This document shows, piece by piece, positions 7,317-16,057 of a stretch of 64,000 bases of DNA (positions are counted from its first letter, which is position 1; each line of letters begins with the position of its first letter). A model generated the notes under the pieces. It saw only the letters and a program-made list of their open reading frames with translations, was not told the DNA's origin and made no database searches. Origin of the DNA: Rhizobium sp. Root1212 (GTDB taxonomy: Bacteria > Pseudomonadota > Alphaproteobacteria > Rhizobiales > Rhizobiaceae). Location of the stretch: the NCBI RefSeq assembly GCF_001424985.1, contig NZ_LMDA01000001.1, positions 186,001-250,000 on the forward strand, read 5' to 3'. The position numbers were made by a program, and so were the translations under genes.

Positions 7317-9203
7317 TTACACCGCCGCCGGACCGCGCATCACCACGCCCAGATCGTCTTCTTCCCGAACCTGCTTCAGCCGTTCCTCGGCCTGCGTCGC
7401 TTCGCGCTGGCGGCTCCACATGGAGGCGTAAAGGCCGTCGCGATCGATAAGTTCCCCATGGGTGCCGCGCTCGGCGATGACGCCATCCTTCAAGACGATG
7501 ATCTCATCGGCATGAATGACCGTCGACAGGCGGTGGGCGATGACCAGCGTCGTGCGGTTCTGCGAGACGACATCGAGAGCCGCCTGGATTTCCTGCTCGG
7601 TGCGGGTATCGAGCGCCGAGGTCGCCTCGTCGAGGATCAGGATCGGCGGGCTCTTCAGTATGGTGCGGGCAATCGCCACACGCTGCTTTTCGCCGCCGGA
7701 GAGTTTTAGGCCCCGCTCGCCGACCATGGCATTGTAGCCTTCCGGCAGGTGCTTGATGAAATCGCCGATCTGGGCGATCTCGGCGGCGGCCTGCACGTCC
7801 GCATCGTTCGCCGAGGGGCGGCCGTAGCGGATGTTGTAGGCCAGCGTATCGTTGAACAGCACGGTATCCTGCGGCACCATGCCGATCGCCTTTCGCAGGC
7901 TCTTCTGGGTCAGTTCGCGCACGTCCTGACCATCGATGGTGATCGAGCCTTCCTGCACGTCGTAGAAGCGGTAAAGCAGCCGCGACAGCGTCGACTTGCC
8001 GGCACCCGAGGGGCCGACGACGGCCACCGTCTTGCCGGCCGGCACGTCGAAGGTGATGCCCTTGAGGATCGGGCGGGCCGGGTCATAGGAGAAATAGACA
8101 TCTTTGAAGGCGATGGCGCCCTTGTCGATGGCGAGTTCGCGGGCCTCCGGCTTGTCCAAGACCTCGGCCTCGACCTCCAGAAGATCGAACATCTGCTCGA
8201 TATCGGTCAGGCCCTGGCGGATTTCGCGGTAGACGAAGCCGATGAAATTGAGCGGGATCGATAGCTGCATCAGCATGGCATTGATAAAGACGAAATCGCC
8301 CAGCGACTGTTCGCCGCGCTGCACGGCGAGCGCAGACATGACCATCATGATCGCCGTACCCGCGCCAAAAATCAGCGCCTGGCCAAAGTTCAGCCAGCCG
8401 AGCGAGGTCCAGACCTGGGTCGCGGACTTCTCGTAGCGCGCCATCGACTGGTCGAAGCGCTTGGCTTCCATCTCCTCGTTGCCGAAATATTTGACCGTCT
8501 CGAAATTGAGGAGCGAGTCGATCGCCTTGGTGTTGGCGTCGGTATCGCTCTCGTTCATCGAGCGGCGGATGGCGATGCGCCAGTCGCTCGCCTTCACCGT
8601 GAACCAGATGTAGAGACAGACCGTGACGGCGGTGACGAGCAGGTAGCTGAAACCATAGCCCCACCAGAAGATGACCGCCGTCAGCAGGAACTCGATCAGC
8701 GTCGGCACCGTGTTGAGGATGGTGAAGCGGACGATGGTTTCGATGCCCTTCGTGCCGCGCTCGATGATGCGCGACAGGCCGCCGGTGCGGCGCTCCAGAT
8801 GGAAACGCAGCGACAGCTGATGCATATGAACGAAGGTGCGATAGGCGAGCTGGCGCACCGCATGCTGGCCGACGCTGGCGAAGAGCGCATCGCGCAGCTG
8901 GTTGAGGCCGGCCTGCAGCAGGCGCGCGACGTTATAGGCGAGCACCAGCATGACGGCGCCGGTGAGGAAGGCCGGCAGGATGCCGACGACATCCGCCTTG
9001 CCGTTCAGGGCGTCGGTCGACCACTTGAAGAAATAGGGAACGAGCAGCAGCACGATCTTGGCGACGAGCAGGATCACCGTTGCCCAGACCACCCGCATCT
9101 TCAGGTCGGCACGGTCGCTCGGCCACATATAGGGCCAGAGATTGACGATGGTCTGCATCGGATTGCCGGCGTCTGCCGATACGGTTTTCTTCTGGGGAGC
9201 CAT
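7317..9203 (-). CDS. ABC exporter, Atm1/heavy-metal-type half transporter
   Basis: 628 residues: an N-terminal six-helix permease domain (about residues 30-330) fused to an ATPase domain. The ATPase shows Walker A VGPSGAGKST, the signature LSGGEKQRVAIAR and Walker B ILILDEATSALD. The pattern VKYFGNEEMEAKRFDQSM is characteristic of Atm1/HMT1-type exporters, which move glutathione-linked sulfur or metal species out of the cytoplasm. It should act as a homodimer. The ATG at 9203 (MAPQKKTVS) is chosen; the frame extends further upstream to a TTG but without a better ribosome site. Confidence 0.92.
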   Translation of the reverse strand: MAPQKKTVSADAGNPMQTIVNLWPYMWPSDRADLKMRVVWATVILLVAKIVLLLVPYFFKWSTDALNGKADVVGILPAFLTGAVMLVLAYNVARLLQAGLNQLRDALFASVGQHAVRQLAYRTFVHMHQLSLRFHLERRTGGLSRIIERGTKGIETIVRFTILNTVPTLIEFLLTAVIFWWGYGFSYLLVTAVTVCLYIWFTVKASDWRIAIRRSMNESDTDANTKAIDSLLNFETVKYFGNEEMEAKRFDQSMARYEKSATQVWTSLGWLNFGQALIFGAGTAIMMVMSALAVQRGEQSLGDFVFINAMLMQLSIPLNFIGFVYREIRQGLTDIEQMFDLLEVEAEVLDKPEARELAIDKGAIAFKDVYFSYDPARPILKGITFDVPAGKTVAVVGPSGAGKSTLSRLLYRFYDVQEGSITIDGQDVRELTQKSLRKAIGMVPQDTVLFNDTLAYNIRYGRPSANDADVQAAAEIAQIGDFIKHLPEGYNAMVGERGLKLSGGEKQRVAIARTILKSPPILILDEATSALDTRTEQEIQAALDVVSQNRTTLVIAHRLSTVIHADEIIVLKDGVIAERGTHGELIDRDGLYASMWSRQREATQAEERLKQVREEDDLGVVMRGPAAV

Positions 9204-9290
9204 GGATTCTGCTTTGCCGTCAGCCACGGCGACGCCATGGCAAATGCGGGAACCGGTCTTTTCGAGGCAGCCCCGCGCGTTTTCCAATCG

Positions 9291-9317
9291 AAAGCGGCGC
9301 CTCGTCGGCGCCGCTTG
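9291..9317 (-). terminator. Hairpin downstream of the LysM gene
   Basis: GCGGCGCC and GGCGCCGC pair across a 5-base loop in the 169-base gap between the LysM gene stop and the exporter start. The T-run on the minus strand is short, so termination is likely but not certain. Confidence 0.55.
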
Positions 9318-9372
9318 CTGTTTCAGATAGGTCTTTCAGCCACCCGTCGCAATGCGACAGACACGGAAAAAC

Positions 9373-11247
9373 TCAAGGAAGATGCTTCATGTGCTTGCGG
9401 TGGATTTCTTCCGATTCTGCATCCGGCATCGCCTTGTCCGGCACGCCGAAGATCTGGCCCGGCCTGATCCGGTCGGGATCGGTGATCTGGTCTTCGTTGG
9501 CCATGTAGATCGTGGTGTAACGGACACCGGCACCATAGACCCGTCGCGAAATCTGCCACAGCGTATCGCCGCGGCGGATGATGACCGAGGTCTTGCTTTC
9601 CGTCAGCGGAGCCTGCTGCACCGTTTCCGGGGTGGCCTGGCTTGCGGGCTGGCCGGTTGTCTGAGCGGCAGCCGGGGGCGTAGCGGCCTGATCGGTCGCG
9701 GTGCCGCTGGCGACCGGCGTTTCGCTGGCTGGTGCTTGCGCCGTGGTGCCCGCTGCCGTTTCCGGTGCGGGTGTCTGTTCGGCCGGCTTCGCGTCGTGTG
9801 CGACCACGCCGCCTGCTCCGTCGGTGCGCGGCATCAGGGCGGAACCGACCGCAGTCTCGATCGAGCCGAGGGCTGTGGAAACGCTCTGCGGGTCCTTCGG
9901 CAGGCCCTTCAGCAGGGCCAGCGCATCGGCGGCGGCCTTGGAGGTTTTGGCAACCATATCCTTCACGCCGGCATCGAGGCCATCAGGCGCCTTGAAATCG
10001 GCGAGCGAACCGAGTGCGATCTCGGTTGCGGAGCGGGCCGCGGCCAGCTCTTCGCCGCTCGGCACCTTGCCGTTGGCGAACAGGCCCTTCAGCAGGTTCA
10101 GCGCCTTGCCGGCTTCCAGACGAAGGCCGTCGAAGGCGCCGCCGTCGAACGGCACGATAGCGCCATTGGCAGAAGGCTGGGCGACGGCTGCGACCTGATC
10201 GCCTTCCGGGCGATCGAACGGCACGGCGACGCGGACAGTGACCGTCGTCTTGTCTTCGGCCATCATATCGGCGCGGATCGTGTGCTGGCCGACCGAAAGC
10301 TCCAGTGCGCCATCGACGACGAAGCGGCCCTGGTCGTCGGTTTTGGTTTCGCCGACCAGACGATCATCGGCATAGACGCGCACCAGGGCGCCCGGATTGG
10401 CCGTGCCGGCAACGAAGATCTTGGTGCCTTCGAGTTCGACGGCCGAAACGGCGATCGCCCCCGTGCCGGCCGGCGGCGGGGTTGCAACGGCCGCGCCTGT
10501 CCCGGCTGCGGGCTTGGCGGCCGGTTCTTCCGTTGTCGTCGCGGCGGTTTCCGAGGAGGCAGCCAAGGCCGGCTTTCCGGCTGCGGATTCGGCTGGCGTC
10601 GGCTGCGACGCGACAGCTTCCTTCGGCGCGGTAAGGATGCGGCTGGCAACGCCGGGCTTCGACACCATGGCGAGCAGTTCGCCGCTCTTGTCCGTGGGAA
10701 TGGAGACGGTCGCGACCTCTTCCGAAGACTTCGCGAGATTGCCTTCGAGACTACGCAGCGTCAGCTGATAGTCGCCCGGATTGAGCGGCTGGTCGAAGAC
10801 GGCGGCGAAATCGCCGGCGGCGCTGACATCGGCTGTCGCAACGACCTTGTCGCCACTGACGATCTCCAGCTTCGTACCCGGCTGGGCACGGCCGGCGATG
10901 ACCGTAGAGCCATCCGGCTCGACGCGCAGGATATCGAAGCTCGGAACCGTCCAGGCGGCGGTCGGATCGGCCGCCGGCTTCTGGGCTTCAGGCGTTGCGG
11001 CCTGCTCCGCCGGCTTGTTTTCGCCGGTCGCGGCTTGCGGCTGGGCTTCCGGGGTTGCGGCCTGGCCTTCGGCTGCGGGGCGGTTGCCCTTGGCATCCGC
11101 GGCAGGCGCCGTGGTTGCGGGTTCGGTCTTGCTTTCAGCAGGCGGATTTTCCGTCTTGCTGCCGATATTCGGCAGGACGAAGAAAACCATCAGAGCCGTT
11201 GCAGCCGCGAGTACGATAAGGGCCACCAAACCGGCCTTGTTCTTCAT
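9373..11247 (-). CDS. LysM-domain envelope protein with Ig-like repeats
   Basis: 624 residues. An N-terminal membrane anchor (LVALIVLAAATALMVFFVL) is followed by a long Ala/Pro/Glu-rich low-complexity stretch. Two bacterial Ig-like segments start near VIAGRAQPGTKLEIV and IFVAGTANPGALVRVY. A final LysM domain (IIRRGDTLWQISRRVYG) should bind peptidoglycan. The start at 11247 (MKNKAG) has GGAG 9 bases upstream. Related anchored LysM proteins are common in Rhizobiales. It probably spans the periplasm from the inner membrane to the wall; the precise role is unknown. Confidence 0.85.
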   Translation of the reverse strand: MKNKAGLVALIVLAAATALMVFFVLPNIGSKTENPPAESKTEPATTAPAADAKGNRPAAEGQAATPEAQPQAATGENKPAEQAATPEAQKPAADPTAAWTVPSFDILRVEPDGSTVIAGRAQPGTKLEIVSGDKVVATADVSAAGDFAAVFDQPLNPGDYQLTLRSLEGNLAKSSEEVATVSIPTDKSGELLAMVSKPGVASRILTAPKEAVASQPTPAESAAGKPALAASSETAATTTEEPAAKPAAGTGAAVATPPPAGTGAIAVSAVELEGTKIFVAGTANPGALVRVYADDRLVGETKTDDQGRFVVDGALELSVGQHTIRADMMAEDKTTVTVRVAVPFDRPEGDQVAAVAQPSANGAIVPFDGGAFDGLRLEAGKALNLLKGLFANGKVPSGEELAAARSATEIALGSLADFKAPDGLDAGVKDMVAKTSKAAADALALLKGLPKDPQSVSTALGSIETAVGSALMPRTDGAGGVVAHDAKPAEQTPAPETAAGTTAQAPASETPVASGTATDQAATPPAAAQTTGQPASQATPETVQQAPLTESKTSVIIRRGDTLWQISRRVYGAGVRYTTIYMANEDQITDPDRIRPGQIFGVPDKAMPDAESEEIHRKHMKHLP

Positions 11248-11488
11248 TTTCGGCATCTCCAAGAAAGCCGTGAGCGGCGATGCGCTTCGCATCTTGCCAT
11301 CCGGCTCGAACCCCAAATGCGCAGGTCATGGCCCTGATCCCGCCCCCGAGAGAGGCCAGCCCGCGCGGCACTTTATTTAATCCCGGAATTGCTAACGATT
11401 TCCGCTGTCCTTCACAAGCATCCGGCATACGGGAACGCCCGGAGACCCGCGGTTTCCCTTCATTTTTCTTGACGCGGAAGGAACGGCA

Positions 11489-11512
11489 ATGTCTCTTTGC
11501 CCGTATGAGTGA
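11489..11512 (+). other. Possible 7-codon leader ORF overlapping the LOG gene start
   Basis: An ATG with a good ribosome site (GGAAGGA) opens a frame reading MSLCPYE and stops at 11510-11512, overlapping the ATG of the LOG gene at 11505. The LOG start itself has no clear ribosome site. Translational coupling through this micro-ORF would explain that. It could also be chance. Confidence 0.3.
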
Positions 11513-12125
11513 ACAGAATACTCCGATTCGATCCGTTTGCGTGTATTGCGGCTCGCAGCCCGGCAGAAGCCAGGCCTATGTCGAGGCCGGCCGCAAGCTC
11601 GGCCAGGCGATGGCGGAAAACCACCTCCATCTCGTCTATGGCGGCGGCACCAAGGGCGTGATGGGCGCGGTCGCAAGCGGCGTGCTTTCCCATGGCGGCC
11701 GCGTGACCGGTATCATCCCCGAATTCCTCGTCGATATGGAAGCGACCCGGCATTCGCTCGGCCAGCTTTCCGAACTGATCGTCACCCCCGACATGCACGT
11801 GCGCAAACACAAGATGTTCGAACGCGCCGATGCGTTCGTCACCTTGCCCGGCGGCATCGGTACGCTGGAAGAAATCGTCGAGATCATGACCTGGGCGCAG
11901 CTCGGCCGTCACCGCAAGCCGATCGTGCTGGCCAATATCGGTGGCTTCTGGGACCCGTTGATGGAGCTGATCCGCCACATGGCCGATGCCGGCTTCGTGC
12001 ATTCGGCCCATCTTTTGCAGCCGCTGGTCATCGACAGCATCGAGGAGATCGTGCCGGCGCTTCTGGCCCATTGGGCCGGCAAGATCGACCGCGATGGCGA
12101 AGAAGAGATCATCGCGAAGCTTTGA
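11505..12125 (+). CDS. LOG family protein (TIGR00730, cytokinin riboside 5'-monophosphate phosphoribohydrolase-like)
   Basis: 206 residues with the Rossmann-like fold of the LOG family: VCVYCGSQPG at the N-terminus, VYGGGTKGVMG, and the hallmark PGGIGTLEEIVE near residue 110, which holds the catalytic glutamate. Family members hydrolyse nucleoside 5'-monophosphates to base plus ribose phosphate; plant-associated members release active cytokinin. A cytokinin role in this organism is not shown. A strong terminator follows. Confidence 0.92.
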   Translation: MSEQNTPIRSVCVYCGSQPGRSQAYVEAGRKLGQAMAENHLHLVYGGGTKGVMGAVASGVLSHGGRVTGIIPEFLVDMEATRHSLGQLSELIVTPDMHVRKHKMFERADAFVTLPGGIGTLEEIVEIMTWAQLGRHRKPIVLANIGGFWDPLMELIRHMADAGFVHSAHLLQPLVIDSIEEIVPALLAHWAGKIDRDGEEEIIAKL

Positions 12126-12147
12126 GCCTCGCTTCATCCTCAAAAAG

Positions 12148-12188
12148 AAAAACGCCGCGTCTTCGAAGGAAGCGCGGCGTTTTCGTTT
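12148..12188 (+). terminator. Terminator after the LOG gene
   Basis: AACGCCGCG and CGCGGCGTT pair, with CTTC and GAAG extending the stem inward, followed by TTTCGTTTT. It also has A-runs upstream and so could act on both strands. Confidence 0.88.
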
Positions 12189-12202
12189 TGATCCCGACTT
12201 GC

Positions 12203-12245
12203 CCGCTTGTCCCTTCTCCCCGCGTACGGGGAGAAGGGACAAGCG
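12203..12245. repeat. RIME-like palindromic repeat (half element)
   Basis: CCGCTTGTCCCTTCTCCCCG is followed by CGTA and then the reverse complement of the arm, giving a near-perfect 42-bp palindrome. Its sequence matches the right half of the element at 17718-17830. It lies between the convergent LOG and rarD genes. Confidence 0.85.
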
Positions 12246-12265
12246 GAGAATTCCGTCGCGTAAAC

Positions 12266-13201
12266 TTATTCCGCAGGGTGCGGAGCCCGCTTTGCGGCGC
12301 GGCTTCCGAGGAACATCGAGCCGGAATAGACTGCAAGCGCTGCCCAGATGAGGATGAACGCGACCAGCTTCACCGTGTTGAACGGCTCGTGGAAGACGAA
12401 GATCGCAATCAGGAAGATCATTGTCGGGGCAATGTATTGCATGATGCCGATGGTTGACAGCCGCAGCAGCTTGGCGCCGTTGGCATAGATCATCAGCGGA
12501 ATTGCGGTGACGACGCCGCAGGCGAGCAGCAGCAGGCCATCGGTCATGCCGGTATCGAAGAAATGCCCCTGCCCCGTCGCTTCGCGATAGAGGATATAGC
12601 CAAGTGCCGGAACGCTGAGCAGCAGCACTTCGAGAAAGAAGCCCTGGTTCGGGCCGATCGGCAGGGTCTTGCGGAAGAAGGCGTAAAGCCCCCAGCTCAA
12701 CGCGAGACCGATGGAAACCCATGGTAGGCCGCCGGCATCGACGGCGAGCACCGCGACCGCCACCGCCGCCAGCCCAATAGCGGCGATCTGTGCGCGATTC
12801 AGCTTTTCTTTCAGGAGCACCGCGCCGAGGAAGATGGAAAACAGCGGATTGATATAATAGCCGAGCGCCGTTTCCAGTGCCCTGCCCGCACCGATCGCCC
12901 AGACATAGATGCCCCAGTTGATGGTGATGAGCACGGCCGTCAGGGTCGCCATCTTCAGCATGCGCGGCGAGCGCAGCGCCACTTTCACCTCGTTGGTGCG
13001 CCCGAGCCAGACAAGGACGAGACCGGCGAGCGGCACCGACCAGATGATGCGGTGGGCGACGACTTCGGACGAGGGAATATGGCCGACCGCCTTCATGAAG
13101 AACGGCAGGAAGCCCCAGAGCCCATAGGCCACCAGGGCAAAAACGAAGCCGCGTGGCGAATCACCATCGACCGGAGCCGGATTTTCTTTGGCGTCAGTCA
13201 T
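12266..13201 (-). CDS. rarD: EamA family transporter RarD
   Basis: 311 residues with about ten hydrophobic segments. GFVFALVAYGLWGFLPFFMK at the start and the later ETALGYYINPLFSIFLG are typical of RarD proteins of the drug/metabolite transporter superfamily. The first family member was named for chloramphenicol sensitivity; the real substrate is not known. It stands alone on the minus strand, with 200 bases of upstream non-coding DNA. Confidence 0.9.
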   Translation of the reverse strand: MTDAKENPAPVDGDSPRGFVFALVAYGLWGFLPFFMKAVGHIPSSEVVAHRIIWSVPLAGLVLVWLGRTNEVKVALRSPRMLKMATLTAVLITINWGIYVWAIGAGRALETALGYYINPLFSIFLGAVLLKEKLNRAQIAAIGLAAVAVAVLAVDAGGLPWVSIGLALSWGLYAFFRKTLPIGPNQGFFLEVLLLSVPALGYILYREATGQGHFFDTGMTDGLLLLACGVVTAIPLMIYANGAKLLRLSTIGIMQYIAPTMIFLIAIFVFHEPFNTVKLVAFILIWAALAVYSGSMFLGSRAAKRAPHPAE

Positions 13202-13401
13202 GGCACATCATCCCGAACATTTTTCCATCGCGCCGTCCTACTCCAAAGCACCGAAAGCCGCCAATTCATTTCGGTGAAGGGTGATGCAATAAGTTTGAAC
13301 TGGCTGGTTTCGGCGAAAAACCGTCATATTTCCGGGGATGTTTTCCAGATAAACCGGCGTTACCTTCCGTTCGGCCAATGAGAAAACAAGGGGCATATCT
13401 G

Positions 13402-15387
13402 ATGTCAGCCAATCCCGGACTTCACCCGATCACCCGCCGTTCCCTGCTTGGCGGTCTCGCCGCCACCTCCGGCCTTGTCCTGCTGCATCCCTTCGCGGCG
13501 CGCGCTGCCGGCAATCAGGCGCATCTCAGGATCATGGAAACCACTGACATCCATGTCCATGTCTTTCCCTACGACTACTATGCCGACAAGCCGAACGACA
13601 CGATGGGCCTTGCCCGCACAGCCTCGATCATCGACACGATCCGCGCCGAAGCGACCAACTCGCTGCTGGTCGATAATGGCGATTTCCTGCAGGGCAATCC
13701 GATGGGCGACTTCATGGCCTATCAGCACGGCATGAAGGAAGGCGACGTCCACCCGATTATCAAGGCGATGAACGTTCTGGGCTACGAAGCGGGCACGCTC
13801 GGGAACCACGAGTTCAACTACGGCCTCGATTACATGAACAAGGTGCTTTCCGGTGCCAACTATCCTTATGTCTGCGCCAATCTCACCAAGGGCCAACTCG
13901 CTTCCGATCCGAAGCAGGACGAACTGTTCTTCAAGCCCTATACGATCATCGAGAAAGTGATCACCGATGGCTCAGGTGCCGCCAGTCCGCTGAAGATCGG
14001 TATCATCGGCTTCGTGCCGCCGCAGATCATGCTCTGGGACGTGAAAAACCTCGAGGGCAAGGCGCAGACCCGCGATATCGTCGAGGCAGCCAAGGCCTGG
14101 GTGCCCGTGATGAAGGAGGAAGGGGCCGATATCGTTATCGCACTCTCCCATTCCGGCATCGACGGCTCGGGCCAGACGGAGCGTATGGAAAATGCCTCGC
14201 TCTATCTCGCCGGCGTCGAGGGCATCGATGCGGTGTTTACCGGCCACCAGCATCTCGTCTTCCCCGGCCCGAAAAGTTTTGACGGGATCAAGGGCGTCGA
14301 TCCGGTGAAGGGTACGCTGCTCGGCAAGCCGGCCGTGATGGGCGGCTTCTGGGGTTCGCATCTCGGCTTGATCGACCTTCTGTTGGAAAAGGACGGCAAC
14401 GACTGGAAAATCGTCGATTTCACGACGGAAGCGCGGCCGATCTATCACCGCGAAGACAAGAAGGTGGTGGCCGATGTCGCCGACCGGGCGGATGTTCTGG
14501 CGGCGGCGGAGCCCGAGCATGAAGCGACGCTCGCCTATGTGCGCACGCCGGTCGGCAAGACCTCGGCGCCGCTCTATTCCTATTTCGCCCTCGTGGCCGA
14601 CGATCCTTCCGTGCAGATCGTCTCCCAGGCGCAGACCTGGTACATCAAGGAGATGCTGAAGGACACCGAGCACAAGGACTTGGCCGTTCTTTCGGCGGCC
14701 GCGCCCTTTAAGGCCGGCGGTCGTGGCGGGGCGGATTATTATACCGACGTTCCCGCCGGCGACATCGCCATCAAGAATGTCGCCGACCTCTACCTCTACC
14801 CCAACACGGTGCAGGCCGTGGTCGTGACCGGCGCTCAGGTGAAGAACTGGCTGGAAATGTCGGCCGGCATGTTCAACACCGTCGAGGCCGGCGCCAAAGA
14901 TGCACCACTGCTCAACACTAGCTTCCCCTCCTATAATTTCGACGTCATCGACGGCGTGACCTACGAGATCGACCTGTCGCAGCCGGCGAAGTACGACAAC
15001 GAGGGCAATGCGGTGAACGCCGACTCGAACCGCATCCAGAACCTGATGTTTCAGGGAAAGCCGATCGATCCCGAGCAGAAATTCGTGGTCGCCACCAACA
15101 ATTACCGCGCCGGCGGCGGCGGCAAGTTCCCGGAGATCGCAGCCGACAAGGTGGTGTTCGCAGCCCCCGACACCAACCGCGACGTGATCGTGCGCTACAT
15201 CCACGAACAGGGCACCATCAACCCGTCCGCCGATGGCAACTGGACCTTCAAGGCCCAGCCTGGCTCGACGGCGGTGTTCGAAACCGGGCCGAAGGCACGC
15301 GGACTGATCGGCGCGGTCAAGAGTGTCAAGATCGAAGATGCAGGTGACGGGGCGGACGGGTTCGCGAAGTTCCGGCTGGTGTTGTAG
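13402..15387 (+). CDS. cpdB: Bifunctional 2',3'-cyclic-nucleotide 2'-phosphodiesterase/3'-nucleotidase, periplasmic
   Basis: 661 residues. A twin-arginine signal (TRRSLLGGLAATSGLVLL) directs export. The metallophosphoesterase domain has DIHVHVFPYDYY, DNGDFLQGNP, GNHEFNYG and GHQHL, the dinuclear metal ligands. A C-terminal 5'-nucleotidase domain follows. It should release nucleosides and phosphate from extracellular 2',3'-cyclic nucleotides. The ATG at 13402 is preferred because AAGGGG lies 7 bases upstream; an earlier in-frame ATG at 13378 has no such site. Confidence 0.94.
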   Translation: MSANPGLHPITRRSLLGGLAATSGLVLLHPFAARAAGNQAHLRIMETTDIHVHVFPYDYYADKPNDTMGLARTASIIDTIRAEATNSLLVDNGDFLQGNPMGDFMAYQHGMKEGDVHPIIKAMNVLGYEAGTLGNHEFNYGLDYMNKVLSGANYPYVCANLTKGQLASDPKQDELFFKPYTIIEKVITDGSGAASPLKIGIIGFVPPQIMLWDVKNLEGKAQTRDIVEAAKAWVPVMKEEGADIVIALSHSGIDGSGQTERMENASLYLAGVEGIDAVFTGHQHLVFPGPKSFDGIKGVDPVKGTLLGKPAVMGGFWGSHLGLIDLLLEKDGNDWKIVDFTTEARPIYHREDKKVVADVADRADVLAAAEPEHEATLAYVRTPVGKTSAPLYSYFALVADDPSVQIVSQAQTWYIKEMLKDTEHKDLAVLSAAAPFKAGGRGGADYYTDVPAGDIAIKNVADLYLYPNTVQAVVVTGAQVKNWLEMSAGMFNTVEAGAKDAPLLNTSFPSYNFDVIDGVTYEIDLSQPAKYDNEGNAVNADSNRIQNLMFQGKPIDPEQKFVVATNNYRAGGGGKFPEIAADKVVFAAPDTNRDVIVRYIHEQGTINPSADGNWTFKAQPGSTAVFETGPKARGLIGAVKSVKIEDAGDGADGFAKFRLVL

Positions 15388-15398
15388 CGAAAGAATGG

Positions 15399-15433
15399 CA
15401 CGGCGCGCGGATAGGACAATACCGCGCGCCGTG
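15399..15433. terminator. Perfect 12-bp inverted repeat between cpdB and parD2
   Basis: CACGGCGCGCGG and CCGCGCGCCGTG enclose an 11-base loop. It begins 12 bases after the cpdB stop and ends 29 bases before the second parD. A terminator for cpdB is plausible despite the missing T-run. An operator or attenuator for the parD gene is the alternative. Confidence 0.5.
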
Positions 15434-15461
15434 GTAAACTGAAGCAAACGGGAAAGCCATC

Positions 15462-15734
15462 ATGTCCACGCGCCGCTCATTCAACATCAGCCTGCCATCC
15501 GATCTCGTCGAGCAGAAGGTGGCGGCCGGCGAATACGCCACGGAAAGCGAACTCATTACCGACGGTTTGCGCACGCTTATCGAGCGAGACGCAGAGTTGG
15601 ACACCTGGCTGCGTGAAGACGTCTTGCCGCTGGCCCGAAAGGTGGAGGATGGCAGCGCCGAAACGATGACTGCGGAAGAAACCTGGAAAAGGCTCCGGGT
15701 TCACATGGATCGCCGGGTGACGGGGGCGAAGTGA
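15462..15734 (+). CDS. ParD-like antitoxin (second module)
   Basis: 90 residues. The N-terminal ribbon-helix-helix pattern RRSFNISLPSDLVEQKV followed by YATESELITDGLRTL matches type II antitoxins of the ParD family. The ATG is preceded by GGGAAAG. It overlaps a GTG start of a parE-type reading frame that is now frameshifted, so this antitoxin may be an orphan. It is not close in sequence to the parD at 252. Confidence 0.82.
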   Translation: MSTRRSFNISLPSDLVEQKVAAGEYATESELITDGLRTLIERDAELDTWLREDVLPLARKVEDGSAETMTAEETWKRLRVHMDRRVTGAK

Positions 15735-16029
15735 CGTATACGGTCAGCTTTACGCCGGCCGCGACCGCCGATCTTGAGAACATCTTCGACTATATTGCCG
15801 AGAAGGCCGGCGAAGAAATCGCACGTGGCTACGTCACCCGCATCTATCGTTACTGCCTGGGTTCGAAACATTTCCTCACCGCGGCAGTTCTCGCGAGGAT
15901 TTGATGCCCGGATTGCGAATCGTCGGGTTTCGTCGCCGCGCAACGGTTGCGTTTCTCGTGCGGCAATCCGAAGTCACGATTATCCGGATCTTTCATAAGG
16001 GACGCGAGATCGATTTTACCGGCAGTTGA
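15731..16029 (+). pseudogene. ParE-family toxin, frameshifted
   Basis: From the GTG at 15731 (overlapping the antitoxin stop) the frame reads VTYTVSFTPAATADLENIF and then IYRYCLG before shifting into nonsense and stopping early. From about 15856 another frame restores a typical ParE ending: GFETFPHRGSSREDL, then MPGLRIVGFRRRATVAFLV and VTIIRIFHKGREID, ending at 16029. One missing base near 15852-15860 explains the break; the total of 299 bases fits a 99-residue gene minus one base. A sequencing error cannot be excluded. Confidence 0.82.
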
Positions 16030-16057
16030 CCTTCGTGAACGAAAGCACCGCCGCCCC

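Noticed and set aside
13320-13360. Possible Pho box upstream of cpdB (GTCATATTTCC)
   Set aside because: Only one weak half resembles the CTGTCAT repeat; no second repeat is present at the right distance.
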